Below, in pieces: positions 1 through 7,717 of a stretch of 11,851 nucleotides of DNA (the stretch's first letter is position 1; the number at the start of each line of letters is the position of its first letter). The notes below the pieces were generated by a model. It searched no databases. It was not told where the DNA came from and saw only the letters and a list, made by a program, of their open reading frames with translations. A program made the position numbers and the translations under genes. The stretch comes from Desulfovibrio sp. UBA4079 (lineage in GTDB: Bacteria > Desulfobacterota > Desulfovibrionia > Desulfovibrionales > Desulfovibrionaceae), in the NCBI GenBank assembly GCA_002382645.1, contig DFYP01000109.1, positions 1 through 11,851 on the forward strand, in the 5' to 3' direction.

Positions 1-558
1 CGGGGCGGCCGCGCCGCCGGCAACGCCGGCCACGACCACGCCCTGCTTCTTGACCTTGTCCACCTCGGCCATGAGGGTCTCGAGCTTCTTGATGTGCTCG
101 TCCATCTTCTTGGAGGAGACGGACAGCTTCACGTCGCCCTGGGCGGCCTGGTCCTCGAAGGTCTTGAGCTTGGCCTTGGCGCCGGCCAGTTCGGCCTTGA
201 GGGCCTCGACCTCGGCGGTCAGGGCGGCCTTGTCGGCGGTGAGCCCGGCGTTGGCGGCCTTGAGCTCGGCCATCTTGGCCAGCACGCCCTGGGCCTGGGC
301 CGCGTCGTCCTCAGGCAGGGGCAGCAGGCTGACCTTCTGGCCCAGGCCGGCGATGTCGCCGGAGGCGGCCTTGGTCAGCTGGGGCTCCTGCTCGTAGATC
401 CAGGCCTTGGCCAGGGAGCAGGCCACGGGCGCGAAGTCCGCGTCCACGTCGGCCTGGGTCACGAAGGACAGCATGTCCACCAGGTTCTGGTCGGCCAGAT
501 CCCCGCCGCGCAGGCAGGACACGAAGGTGTTCATGGGGAAAACTTTCGCTTCAGCCAT
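1..558 (-). CDS. qmoD: QmoD-like coiled-coil protein, C-terminus cut by window edge
   Basis: The frame is open from the ATG at 558 to the left edge, giving 186 residues with no stop, so the gene is partial at its 3' end. AGGAGG (572-567) sits 8 bases before the ATG and supports the start. The first ~80 residues hold two cysteines (C15, C47) and look globular. Residues ~84-172 are rich in Ala, Lys, Glu and Leu with heptad-like spacing, which suggests a long coiled coil. The visible end turns to Gly/Ala/Val (from ~173), possibly a flexible or membrane-touching tail. No cofactor motif or signal peptide is seen. It follows qmoC by 59 bp on the same strand. In Desulfovibrio vulgaris the gene after qmoC encodes a hypothetical protein called QmoD that was studied together with qmoABC in sulfate respiration; the name here rests on position and overall character, not on a search. 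Its biochemical role is unknown. Confidence 0.72.
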   Translation of the reverse strand, partial: MAEAKVFPMNTFVSCLRGGDLADQNLVDMLSFVTQADVDADFAPVACSLAKAWIYEQEPQLTKAASGDIAGLGQKVSLLPLPEDDAAQAQGVLAKMAELKAANAGLTADKAALTAEVEALKAELAGAKAKLKTFEDQAAQGDVKLSVSSKKMDEHIKKLETLMAEVDKVKKQGVVVAGVAGGAAAP

Positions 559-573
559 TGTCTATGCCTCCTT

Positions 574-591
574 GAGAGTCCGAAGACTTTC
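574..591 (-). promoter_or_regulatory. UUCG-tetraloop hairpin just before the qmoD ribosome binding site
   Basis: Read on the minus strand, GAAAGTC-TTCG-GACTCTC forms a seven-pair stem with one A-C mismatch and a C(UUCG)G tetraloop, an unusually stable loop type. It sits directly upstream of the AGGAGG of the qmoD-like gene, between qmoC and qmoD. No T-run follows, so it is not an intrinsic terminator. It may protect or set the level of the downstream message; that role is inferred. Confidence 0.4.
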
Positions 592-617
592 CGTTCGTTG
601 TAGTTGCCTTCTCGCGC

Positions 618-1883
618 CTAGTGCTGCACCGGCTGCATGGGGATGCGGCCGATCTTGCGGGCATACGCCAGGGCCACCGTGCGGTAGACCAGGTGCGCCA
701 GCTTGGACCACGGCAGGTACGCGACGAGCATGAACACCGCCACGATGTGCACGTAGTACGTGGGGTAGGCGATGGTCGCCAGACCCGACAGACGGAAGAC
801 CTCCGAGCCCAGGCCCGAGAGGGCGATGACCCAGATGAGCGTGAGCAGGTACCAGTCGTCGAAGCTGGAGCCCTGCTTGGCCTTGTCCAGGCTGGCGCGG
901 CGGGAGGTCAGGAAGGTCAGGCCCAGGACCAGCATGATGGCGCCCACGTTGGCCAGGATCTTCACCGGGCTGTACAGCGGCATGGGCGTGGCGCCGGCCA
1001 CGGTGAGCAGCTGGGTCAGCGGGTCGGTGAGGCCCATGACCTTCTGCATGAGGAAGGCGCCGCCCCAGTGGCCCACGGCCACCACGGTGGTGACGAAGAA
1101 CAGGCAGAGGAAGGCGTACATGGTCAGCAGGTGACCCTTGAAGCGCTTCTTGCTCTTCTCGTCCGCGCCGCAGTCCTGGAACTGGGTGTGCTGGGCCACC
1201 TCGTACTTGATGGTCTCGATGAACGCGCAGAGGAAGCTGGGCTCCTTCTTGCGGCCCACGATGAAGGTCTTGGGCATGGAGGCGAAGCTCTTGAGCAGGT
1301 TGCTCACGCCCGAGGCGAAGCCGAAGAGCATGAACAGGGCCAGCACGGCGAAGATCGGGTCGATGGTGAAGTCGCCCGGGAACAGGCCGCCGTACACGAT
1401 CTGGCCGGCCTTGGAGACCACCAGGTCATGGCCGTGCATCTCGAACAGCGGGAAGGCCGTGCCCAGGATGCCCGCGCGCACGATCCAGATGAACAGGTAG
1501 ATGAGCGCCGGGATCAGGATGAGCACGGGCAGGCCCTTGCCGCTCATGAACTTGCCGATGAAGCTCGGCTGGGCCAGGTTCTTGTAGGCCATGTTCCGGA
1601 GCGCGCCCAGGAGGTCGCCGGGCTTGGCGCCGCGCGGGCAGAGGTCGGAACAGGTGCCGCAGTTGTGGCAGAGCCAGATGTCGATGTCGTTGAGCAGACG
1701 GTCCTTCAGTCCCCACTGGGCCCAGACCATCTCCTTGCGGGGATAGGGGTTGTCGGCCGGGGACAGGGGGCAGACCACGCTGCAGGTGGCGCACTGGTAG
1801 CACTTCTTGAGGGATTCCCCTCCGAACTGCTGCAGCTCCTTGACGAATTTCAGGTCCGGCTGGACCCTGACGGTGTTCGACAT
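618..1883 (-). CDS. qmoC: QmoC, iron-sulfur and cytochrome b membrane subunit of the Qmo complex
   Basis: QmoC is the membrane anchor of the quinone-interacting Qmo complex and links the menaquinone pool to QmoA/QmoB and APS reductase. The 421-aa protein has an HdrC-like N-terminus with two complete four-cysteine [4Fe-4S] motifs (C28, C31, C34, C38 and C72, C75, C78, C82, each ending in Pro). The C-terminal half is a HdrE/NarI-like cytochrome b domain with about six hydrophobic segments (roughly 118-137, 175-197, 251-272, 307-326, 344-362, 374-391). Histidines at or near these segments (H251, H272, H379, H397; also H150, H152, H232) are candidate heme b ligands. The start at 1883 is supported by GGAGAGGAGG just upstream. 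The gene begins 17 bp after the qmoB stop, so the two are surely cotranscribed. The HdrC-plus-cytochrome-b fusion next to qmoA/qmoB makes the call firm. Confidence 0.96.
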   Translation of the reverse strand: MSNTVRVQPDLKFVKELQQFGGESLKKCYQCATCSVVCPLSPADNPYPRKEMVWAQWGLKDRLLNDIDIWLCHNCGTCSDLCPRGAKPGDLLGALRNMAYKNLAQPSFIGKFMSGKGLPVLILIPALIYLFIWIVRAGILGTAFPLFEMHGHDLVVSKAGQIVYGGLFPGDFTIDPIFAVLALFMLFGFASGVSNLLKSFASMPKTFIVGRKKEPSFLCAFIETIKYEVAQHTQFQDCGADEKSKKRFKGHLLTMYAFLCLFFVTTVVAVGHWGGAFLMQKVMGLTDPLTQLLTVAGATPMPLYSPVKILANVGAIMLVLGLTFLTSRRASLDKAKQGSSFDDWYLLTLIWVIALSGLGSEVFRLSGLATIAYPTYYVHIVAVFMLVAYLPWSKLAHLVYRTVALAYARKIGRIPMQPVQH

Positions 1884-1900
1884 GGTCGAGACCTCCTCTC

Positions 1901-4171
1901 CTAGTAACCCTTGAAGGGGTTGGGGCCGAACTTGGTGATGACTTCGGTCATGAACTTTTCGATGAGGCCCGGGATCTGGTCGTACTCGTCGATGGCGACC
2001 TCATACTGTTCCACGCGCTCGGCCTCCACGCCCAGGCGCTTGAGCGACTCGGCGATGTTCTCCTTGCGGCGGCTGCACAGCTCCGAACCCTTGACGAAGT
2101 GGCACTGGTAGTCGTCGCCGTACTTGCAGCCCAGGAGCATGACCCCGTCCACGCCCTTGCTCATGGCGTCGGCCACCCAGATGGCGTTGACCGAACCCAG
2201 GCAGCGCACCGGGATGAACCGGACATACGGGCTCCAGGACTTGCCCCGGAAGGCGGCCATGTCCAGGGCCGGGTAGGCGTCGTTCTCGCAGACCAGCACG
2301 ATGACGCGCGGGCCGCCCTTGACCATGTCGTCGGGCACCTGCACTTCCTTGATGGTCGAGCCGATCTGGTCCACGTTGTAGCTGTCGAACTTGATCACGC
2401 GCTCGGGGCAGGCGCCCATGCAGGTGCCGCAGCGGCGGCAGCGCGTGTAGTTCGGCTTGGGCGTGCCCTTCTCGTCGTCGTCCAGGGCGCCGAACGGGCA
2501 CTCCTCGGTGCAGCGCTTGCACTGGGTGCAGCGCACGAAGTTGAACACCGGGAAGGAGAGGTCGCCGGAGCGCGGGTGCACGGCCACGCCGCGGTTGATG
2601 CTCTCGATGCACTGCACGGCCTTGAGCACGGCGCCGGCCGCGTCGTCGCGGGCGTTGGCCATGGTCATGGGCTGGTGCGCGCAACCCGCGGCGTAGACGC
2701 CGGTGCGCCGGGTCTCGTAGGGGAAGCAGATGTAGTTGGAGTCCACGAACCCGTCGAACAGCTTGAGGTCCGGGAAGTGCGGGCCCTGGCGGTAGACGAA
2801 GTTCATGGTCGGCTCGTAGGCCGTCACCGGCACCACGGCCGTGGGCAGGACCACCAGGTCGGCCACCAGCTCGATGCTGTCGCCGATGAGGGTGTCCTTG
2901 GCCGCCACGGTGAGGCTGCCGTCGCCGGACTCGGTGACGCCCGTGACCACGGCCTTGGTCAGCATGATCGAGGCGTTGTCCTGGGCGGCCTTGTAGTACT
3001 TCTCGTTGATGCCCGGGACCATCATGTGGTCGTAGAGCACCATGGCCACGGCCCCGGCGTTCAGCTCGGCCACGTAGCCGGCCTGTTTCAGGGCGACGAG
3101 GCTGGAGATCTCCGAGCTGATGGCCAGATGCTTGGCCGACTCGGTCTGCTCATAGACGAAGGGCTTTTCCTCGCCCTCGGCCGGGGCGTCTCCGGCCAGC
3201 GGGGCCGGGGGTTCGCAGGCCGCGGCCGCGTCGTAGCTCACGTCCTTGAGGGCCAGGTCCATGTCCAGGACAAAGGCCACCGAGGCCGCGGGCTTGCCGT
3301 CCGAGGGCCGGACGATCTTGCCGCTCTTGGCCATCTCCTCGAACTGGGCCGAGGTGACCACGTTCTTCATCGTGCCGTAGCCGAAGGGCTCCAGGTGCTT
3401 GGCCTCGCCGGGCACCCAGCCGGTGGCCAGGATGGCCGCGCCCACGTCGTAGACGCTGCCGGCGATGGTGGCCTTGAACAGGCCCGGGGCGCCCTCCAGG
3501 GACTCCAGGGTGGAGTTCAGCAGGACCTTGATCTTCGGGTTTCCGCTCACCGCGGCGACCATCTTCTCGATGCCGGTGTCCTGGGCCTTGTCGTAGGGCG
3601 CGGCCAGCGGGAAGGTCTTGTACATGTTCAAGGCCTTGCCGCCGAGCTTGTCGCCCTTCTCCACCAGGATCACGTCGCGGTTCAGGGCCGCGGCGTTGAG
3701 GGCCGCGGTCATGCCGGTGAAGCCGCCGCCCAGCACCATGAGGGTCTTGCTGGTCTCGGGGATTTCCGGGGCCGGGATGGCGGCCTTGGACAGGCGGGTG
3801 ACGCCCATGCGCACGTAGTCCTGGGCCATGAGGGTGAGCAGGCCGGGGACCTTGGCGTCGTCCTGGAAGGACCAGACGCACTGTTCGCGCAGGTTCACGC
3901 GCTCGACCTGGATCTTGTCGCCGAAGCGGAAGATGTCCCACTTGACCCGGGGCGAGCAGGCGCAGACCACCACGCCGTCCAGACCCTCGGCCTTGATGTC
4001 GGCCTCGATCTCGGCCACGCCCTCGGGGCTGCAGAGCACCGGGTTGGTCTTGATGACCTTGCAGAGCGGGGCCACCTTGCTGTTCTTCACGTGTTCGGCG
4101 AGACCGGCGAGATCCAGCGCTTTGCCGATCTCGCAGCCACCGCAGATGTATACACCGAGCTTTTCAGCCAT
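1901..4171 (-). CDS. qmoB: QmoB, HdrA-like flavoprotein with MvhD-like C-terminal domain
   Basis: QmoB is a cytoplasmic FAD and iron-sulfur subunit of the Qmo complex, combining a HdrA-like part with an MvhD-like part. Of 756 residues, the N-terminus carries CGGC (10-13), C37, C47 and a CACSPR motif (70-75), as in HdrA relatives. A dinucleotide-binding GGGFTGMTAA motif (148-157) marks the FAD domain. Two ferredoxin-type [4Fe-4S] motifs follow (C548, C551, C554, C558 and C578, C581, C584, C588, each followed by Pro). The last ~130 residues resemble MvhD, with C628, C657, C682, C690 and C699 as possible cluster ligands. Residues ~314-345 are a low-complexity Ala/Pro/Glu insert, and the Cys-rich QCAGSRD/CSYICC segment present in QmoA is not present at the matching place. 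The GGGAGG ribosome site lies in the end of qmoA, only 3 bp separate the two genes, and translational coupling is likely. Confidence 0.96.
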   Translation of the reverse strand: MAEKLGVYICGGCEIGKALDLAGLAEHVKNSKVAPLCKVIKTNPVLCSPEGVAEIEADIKAEGLDGVVVCACSPRVKWDIFRFGDKIQVERVNLREQCVWSFQDDAKVPGLLTLMAQDYVRMGVTRLSKAAIPAPEIPETSKTLMVLGGGFTGMTAALNAAALNRDVILVEKGDKLGGKALNMYKTFPLAAPYDKAQDTGIEKMVAAVSGNPKIKVLLNSTLESLEGAPGLFKATIAGSVYDVGAAILATGWVPGEAKHLEPFGYGTMKNVVTSAQFEEMAKSGKIVRPSDGKPAASVAFVLDMDLALKDVSYDAAAACEPPAPLAGDAPAEGEEKPFVYEQTESAKHLAISSEISSLVALKQAGYVAELNAGAVAMVLYDHMMVPGINEKYYKAAQDNASIMLTKAVVTGVTESGDGSLTVAAKDTLIGDSIELVADLVVLPTAVVPVTAYEPTMNFVYRQGPHFPDLKLFDGFVDSNYICFPYETRRTGVYAAGCAHQPMTMANARDDAAGAVLKAVQCIESINRGVAVHPRSGDLSFPVFNFVRCTQCKRCTEECPFGALDDDEKGTPKPNYTRCRRCGTCMGACPERVIKFDSYNVDQIGSTIKEVQVPDDMVKGGPRVIVLVCENDAYPALDMAAFRGKSWSPYVRFIPVRCLGSVNAIWVADAMSKGVDGVMLLGCKYGDDYQCHFVKGSELCSRRKENIAESLKRLGVEAERVEQYEVAIDEYDQIPGLIEKFMTEVITKFGPNPFKGY

Positions 4172-4174
4172 GAC

Positions 4175-5419
4175 TTACCTCCCCACCACGTTTTGAATGG
4201 CCTTGAGCGCCGCGCCCGTGCCGGACTGGGCGGTCTTCATCACGTCCAGCGGCGACTTGGCGCAGCCGGCGGCCACCACGCCCTTGTCCTCGGCGCCGAG
4301 CACGAAGCCGTCCTCGTCCAGGACCGAGGCCGGGACCTTCTGGCCGGCCATGGTGGGCTGCATGCCCGTGGCCAGGACCACCAGGTCGAACGTCTCGTCG
4401 CTCTTGATGCCGGTGACGGCGTTCTCCACCGTGACCACCGGGTTCTTGTGCTTGTCCTCGACGATCTTGGCCACCTTGCCCTTGACCAGGGAGAGATGCT
4501 CGTCGGCCAGGATGCGCTTCTTGAACTTGTCGTAGCGGCCCGGGGTGCGCAGGTCGATGTAGTAGATCACGACCTTGGCGTCCGGATTGTTCTTGCGGAT
4601 GTAGGCCACGTGCTTGAGCGAGGCCATGCAGCAGATGTACGAGCAGTAGTTCAGGTGGTTCTGGTCGCGGGATCCGGCGCACTGCACGAAGGCGATGCGC
4701 TTGGGGGCCTTGTGGTCCGAGGGCCGGAGGATCTGGCCGTTGGTCGGGCCGCTGGGCGAGGCCAGGCGCTCCATCTGCATGTTGGAGACCACGTTCTTGA
4801 GCTTGCCGGAACCCAGGTTGTCCAGATTCTTCAGGTCGTAGGGCTTCCAGCCGGTGGCGTAGACGATGCTGCCCACGGTCAGGTCGAAGACCTTCTCGCC
4901 CTCGGCCAGGTCGATGGCCTCGTAGGGACAGGCCGCCTGGATGGCCTCCAGCTCCTCGGCCGGCACGCCCGCGGGGTCGAGGACGTAGCGGAAGGGGAAG
5001 GCGAAGCCGTGGGTCTTGTACACGGCCTTGCGCTGGCAGAGCCCGAACTCGAACTCGTTGGGCACGGTGGTCTTGGCGGCCTTCTCGCACTCGCCGCAGG
5101 CCGTGCAGCGCTCGTTCACGTGCCGGGGGCGCTGTTTGATCTTGACCTCATAGGCCCCGGGGCCGCCGCTCACCGAGGCCACCTCGGCCATGGTGTAGAA
5201 GCGCACGCGCGGGTTGTTCTTGATGCGCTGGAACTGAATCTCCAGGCCGCAAGAGGGAGGACAGAGCTTGGGGAAATATTGGTTCAGCTGCGCCACCCGT
5301 CCGCCGAGATAGGGATTGGTCTCCACGATGGTCACATCGTATCCGACCTCGGCGGCCTCCAAGGCGGCGGTGATCCCGGCAAATCCGCCGCCGACTACGA
5401 GAATACTGTTGTTCGCCAT
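4175..5419 (-). CDS. qmoA: QmoA, HdrA-like FAD/iron-sulfur subunit of the Qmo complex
   Basis: QmoA is the first subunit of the quinone-interacting complex that delivers electrons to APS reductase. The 414-aa protein starts with the FAD-binding motif VVGGGFAGITAA (8-19) and an ETNPYLGGR segment (33-41) typical of HdrA. It has C53 and C58, a CTACGEC motif (105-111), C128, C164, and the HdrA-family stretch QCAGSRD with CSYICC (C247, C259, C263, C264). It is about half the size of QmoB and lacks both paired ferredoxin motifs and the MvhD domain. I chose the ATG at 5419: GGGAGG (5434-5429) is 9 bases upstream, whereas the in-frame GTG at 5425 is only 3 bases from that site. It is the first gene of qmoABC(D), 237 bp after aprA and beyond a terminator. 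Confidence 0.96.
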   Translation of the reverse strand: MANNSILVVGGGFAGITAALEAAEVGYDVTIVETNPYLGGRVAQLNQYFPKLCPPSCGLEIQFQRIKNNPRVRFYTMAEVASVSGGPGAYEVKIKQRPRHVNERCTACGECEKAAKTTVPNEFEFGLCQRKAVYKTHGFAFPFRYVLDPAGVPAEELEAIQAACPYEAIDLAEGEKVFDLTVGSIVYATGWKPYDLKNLDNLGSGKLKNVVSNMQMERLASPSGPTNGQILRPSDHKAPKRIAFVQCAGSRDQNHLNYCSYICCMASLKHVAYIRKNNPDAKVVIYYIDLRTPGRYDKFKKRILADEHLSLVKGKVAKIVEDKHKNPVVTVENAVTGIKSDETFDLVVLATGMQPTMAGQKVPASVLDEDGFVLGAEDKGVVAAGCAKSPLDVMKTAQSGTGAALKAIQNVVGR

Positions 5420-5444
5420 TCGCACAATCCTCCCTGTGTATGCT

Positions 5445-5494
5445 CCCGGGCCAGAGCCCGGGGGCCATCCGGCCGTCCGGAGCCCCCCGGACGG
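5445..5494 (-). promoter_or_regulatory. Two GC-rich hairpins in the qmoA leader
   Basis: Two inverted repeats stand in tandem before qmoA. One pairs 5445-5451 with 5456-5462 (CCCGGGC / GCCCGGG, 4-base loop); the other pairs 5473-5480 with 5487-5494 (CCGTCCGG / CCGGACGG, 6-base loop). The nearer one ends about 10 bases before the qmoA Shine-Dalgarno. Neither is followed by a T-run on the minus strand, so they are not normal terminators. They could affect translation start or mRNA stability; this is inferred. Confidence 0.4.
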
Positions 5495-5511
5495 TCCTCG
5501 TTCAAAACCCG

Positions 5512-5525
5512 TTGTGAAGCGTCAA
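5512..5525 (-). promoter_or_regulatory. Candidate qmoA promoter element with overlapping Rex-type half-site
   Basis: On the minus strand a TTGACG (5525-5520) resembles a sigma70 -35 box, but no convincing -10 follows at 15-18 bp. Overlapping its downstream side is TTCACAA (plus-strand TTGTGAA, 5512-5518), one full half of the Rex operator consensus; the other half is not recognisable. The element lies between the aprA terminator and qmoA, where a qmo promoter would be expected. The start site itself cannot be placed from sequence. Confidence 0.3.
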
Positions 5526-5556
5526 GCGAAGTGAAGGAATCCAACAAAATGGCCCA

Positions 5557-5587
5557 AATCCGGACTGCACCCCAGCCAGCCCGGATT
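5557..5587. repeat. Spaced 7-bp inverted repeat upstream of qmoA
   Basis: AATCCGG (5557-5563) and CCGGATT (5581-5587) form a perfect inverted repeat with a 17-bp spacer, between the aprA terminator and the TTGACG element. It may be a spaced operator or a chance dyad in GC-rich DNA. No regulator is recognised. Confidence 0.25.
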
Positions 5588-5608
5588 CAGACCACCTTGT
5601 CTGTACGG

Positions 5609-5643
5609 AAAAGGCGGCCGCGAGCACCAGGCCCGCGGCCGCC
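5609..5643 (-). terminator. Intrinsic terminator after aprA
   Basis: A perfect 10-bp stem (GGCGGCCGCG at 5613-5622 and CGCGGCCGCC at 5634-5643, 11-base loop) starts 13 bases after the aprA stop. Read on the minus strand it is followed at once by TTTT (5612-5609). The stem is very strong and the T-run short. It should end, or partly end, aprBA transcripts before qmoA. Confidence 0.75.
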
Positions 5644-5656
5644 GTCATTCTCCCTA

Positions 5657-7651
5657 CTAGTCAGGGATGATCTGCCAGTACGCCCGCTTGAAGATCTTGA
5701 TTTCCTTCTTGTCGGGATCGTACTTGGAGTTCACGAAGCACTTCCACTTGCTGTCGTCCAGGCCCATGAAGTCGCCGCGGTAGTAGAAGCCCGGGTAGCG
5801 GGACTCCTCGCGGAACTCGATGTGCTGCATGTGCAGGCGCACGGTCCACAGGCGGTGGAACTGCTCCCAGCAGCGCATGAGTTCGTGCAGGTCGCGGGCG
5901 GCCAGCTTCTTGGAGTCTTCCTCCATCATGCCGAGCAGCCAGAAGCCCGTGTTCAGCAGGGCCTTGGAGGTCATGTACAGGGTCGAACAACCCCCGCCGT
6001 ACTCGTCGGTGCACTTGGTCAAGCGCATCATGAAGTTCTTCGGGGTGATGTAGTTCGGGTTGATCTCCGGAGCCGTGGAGGCCTTCTTGAACTGCTCGAA
6101 GGTGTACCAGGGCTGGTAGATCTCCTTGACCAGGTCGGCGGCCTTGACCTTCAGCGTGGGCTTGAAGTCCTTGTGGTCGACGACCCAGCGGACCATGGCC
6201 TTGCCGGCGATGCGGCCTTCGGCGTGGGAACCGGAGGAGAACTTGTGGCCGGAGGCGCCAACGCCGTCAGCGCAGGTCCACAGACCCATGACCGTGGTCA
6301 TGCGGTTGTAAACCTTGCCGTTCTCGGCGCGGACCTTGTAGTCCTCGGGCACCCACTCCTCGTCCGGACCGGAAGCCCAGATGCCGCAGCAGCCGGAGTG
6401 CGAACCGAGCAGGTAGGGCTCGGTGGGCATGATCTCGGAGCCGCGCTCCTCGGGGGCGCAGTTGGTGGCCGCCCAGAGGTTGGCCTGACCGACGCACATG
6501 TCGAGGAAGTCTTCCCAGGCCTCGGACTCGAGGTGCTTCCAGAGGGGGTTCTTGAAGTCGTTGTTGATGGTGGCCAGCAGGGCGCTCTTGGTGTCCATGA
6601 AGATGGGGCCGCGGCCTTCGCGCATCTCACGGAGCATCATGTGGTTACGCAGGCAGGTCGGAATGACGTGACCCTTGGCGTAGCCGCGATCCTCGTAGGG
6701 CTTCAGCATGGCGCGGTTGGTGGCGCAGTAGTCCTCGCCCTTGTAGTTCGTGGCCTTGGCCTTGAACAGCAGGAACCAGGCGCCGACCGGGCCGTAACCG
6801 TCCTTGAAGCGGGCGGGCACGAAGCGGTTTTCCATCATGGTCATCTCAGCGCCGACCTGAGCGCACATGGTGTAGGTGGAACCAGCGTTCCACACCGGGT
6901 ACCAGGCGCGACCCATGCCCTCACCGGTGGACCGGGGGCGGTACACGTTGACCGCGCCGCCGCAGGCCACGAGGCAGGCGTTGCAGGTGAACACGTAGAC
7001 TTTGTTCTCGCGGGTGGAGAAGCCCACGGCGCCGGCGATACGGTTGGGGGTGTTGGCATCGAGAAGCAGCTTCACGATGAACACGCGCTCCAGGTAGCGG
7101 GCTTCGCCCAGGGCGTTCTTGGCGGCCTCGGCCACGATGACCTTGTAGGACTCGCCGTTGATCATCATCTGCCAGCGGCCGGAGCGCACCGGGGCGTCGC
7201 CCTTGCGCAGGGACAGGCCGGCGGCCTTGGCGGCGGCGCCGTCGAGGTTGTGGCCGTCCTTCTTGATCCAGCAGGGCAGGCCCCATTCCTCGAACAGGTG
7301 CACGGAGTCGTCCACGTGACGGCCCAGGTCGAAGATCAGGTCTTCGCGGACCAGGCCCATGAGGTCGGTGCGGACCATGCGGACGTAGTCGTCCGGATCG
7401 TTCTCGCCCAGGTAGGTGTTGATGGCGGACAGGCCCTGCGCCACGGCGCCGGAGCGCTCCAGGGCGGCCTTGTCCAGGAGCATCACGGAGATGTCCTTGT
7501 ACTTGGCGTCGACCCAACGGCAGACCTCGAAGGCCGCGCCGCAGTTGCCCATGCCACCGCCGACCATGAGGATGTCGGCGTGCTTTTCAACCAGAGTGGG
7601 CTCGGCCAGCGGGACACCCTTCACGACTTCTTTGGCAGGAATCTGAGGCAT
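5657..7651 (-). CDS. aprA: AprA, adenylylsulfate (APS) reductase alpha subunit
   Basis: AprA is the FAD-carrying catalytic subunit of dissimilatory APS reductase and reduces APS to sulfite and AMP in the cytoplasm. The 664-aa length is normal for the family. The FAD-binding segment is MVGGGMGNCGAAFE (29-42), in the fumarate reductase/succinate dehydrogenase flavoprotein fold. Typical AprA stretches include SAINTYLGENDPDDYVRM (75-92), NRFVPARFKDGYGPVGAW (275-292) and GSHSGCCGIW (416-425). N78, R281 and H418 in these stretches probably match the substrate-site Asn, Arg and His described for the Archaeoglobus enzyme. The start at 7651 has GGGAGGT 6 bases upstream. It follows aprB by 66 bp with no terminator, and a terminator lies after it. 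Codon use matches its neighbours, and there is no sign of transfer or damage. Confidence 0.98.
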   Translation of the reverse strand: MPQIPAKEVVKGVPLAEPTLVEKHADILMVGGGMGNCGAAFEVCRWVDAKYKDISVMLLDKAALERSGAVAQGLSAINTYLGENDPDDYVRMVRTDLMGLVREDLIFDLGRHVDDSVHLFEEWGLPCWIKKDGHNLDGAAAKAAGLSLRKGDAPVRSGRWQMMINGESYKVIVAEAAKNALGEARYLERVFIVKLLLDANTPNRIAGAVGFSTRENKVYVFTCNACLVACGGAVNVYRPRSTGEGMGRAWYPVWNAGSTYTMCAQVGAEMTMMENRFVPARFKDGYGPVGAWFLLFKAKATNYKGEDYCATNRAMLKPYEDRGYAKGHVIPTCLRNHMMLREMREGRGPIFMDTKSALLATINNDFKNPLWKHLESEAWEDFLDMCVGQANLWAATNCAPEERGSEIMPTEPYLLGSHSGCCGIWASGPDEEWVPEDYKVRAENGKVYNRMTTVMGLWTCADGVGASGHKFSSGSHAEGRIAGKAMVRWVVDHKDFKPTLKVKAADLVKEIYQPWYTFEQFKKASTAPEINPNYITPKNFMMRLTKCTDEYGGGCSTLYMTSKALLNTGFWLLGMMEEDSKKLAARDLHELMRCWEQFHRLWTVRLHMQHIEFREESRYPGFYYRGDFMGLDDSKWKCFVNSKYDPDKKEIKIFKRAYWQIIPD

Positions 7652-7717
7652 AGCTACCTCCCTAGCGGGTTGCGTTCAGAAAGTGTTCTTTTCTCGCACG
7701 AACGGGCATCACCGCGA

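Noticed and set aside
621..1904. A 427-codon plus-strand frame opposite qmoC
   Set aside because: It is the same codon-use shadow; the protein is low in complexity (His, Glu, Gln, Ala, Gly) and has no ribosome site.
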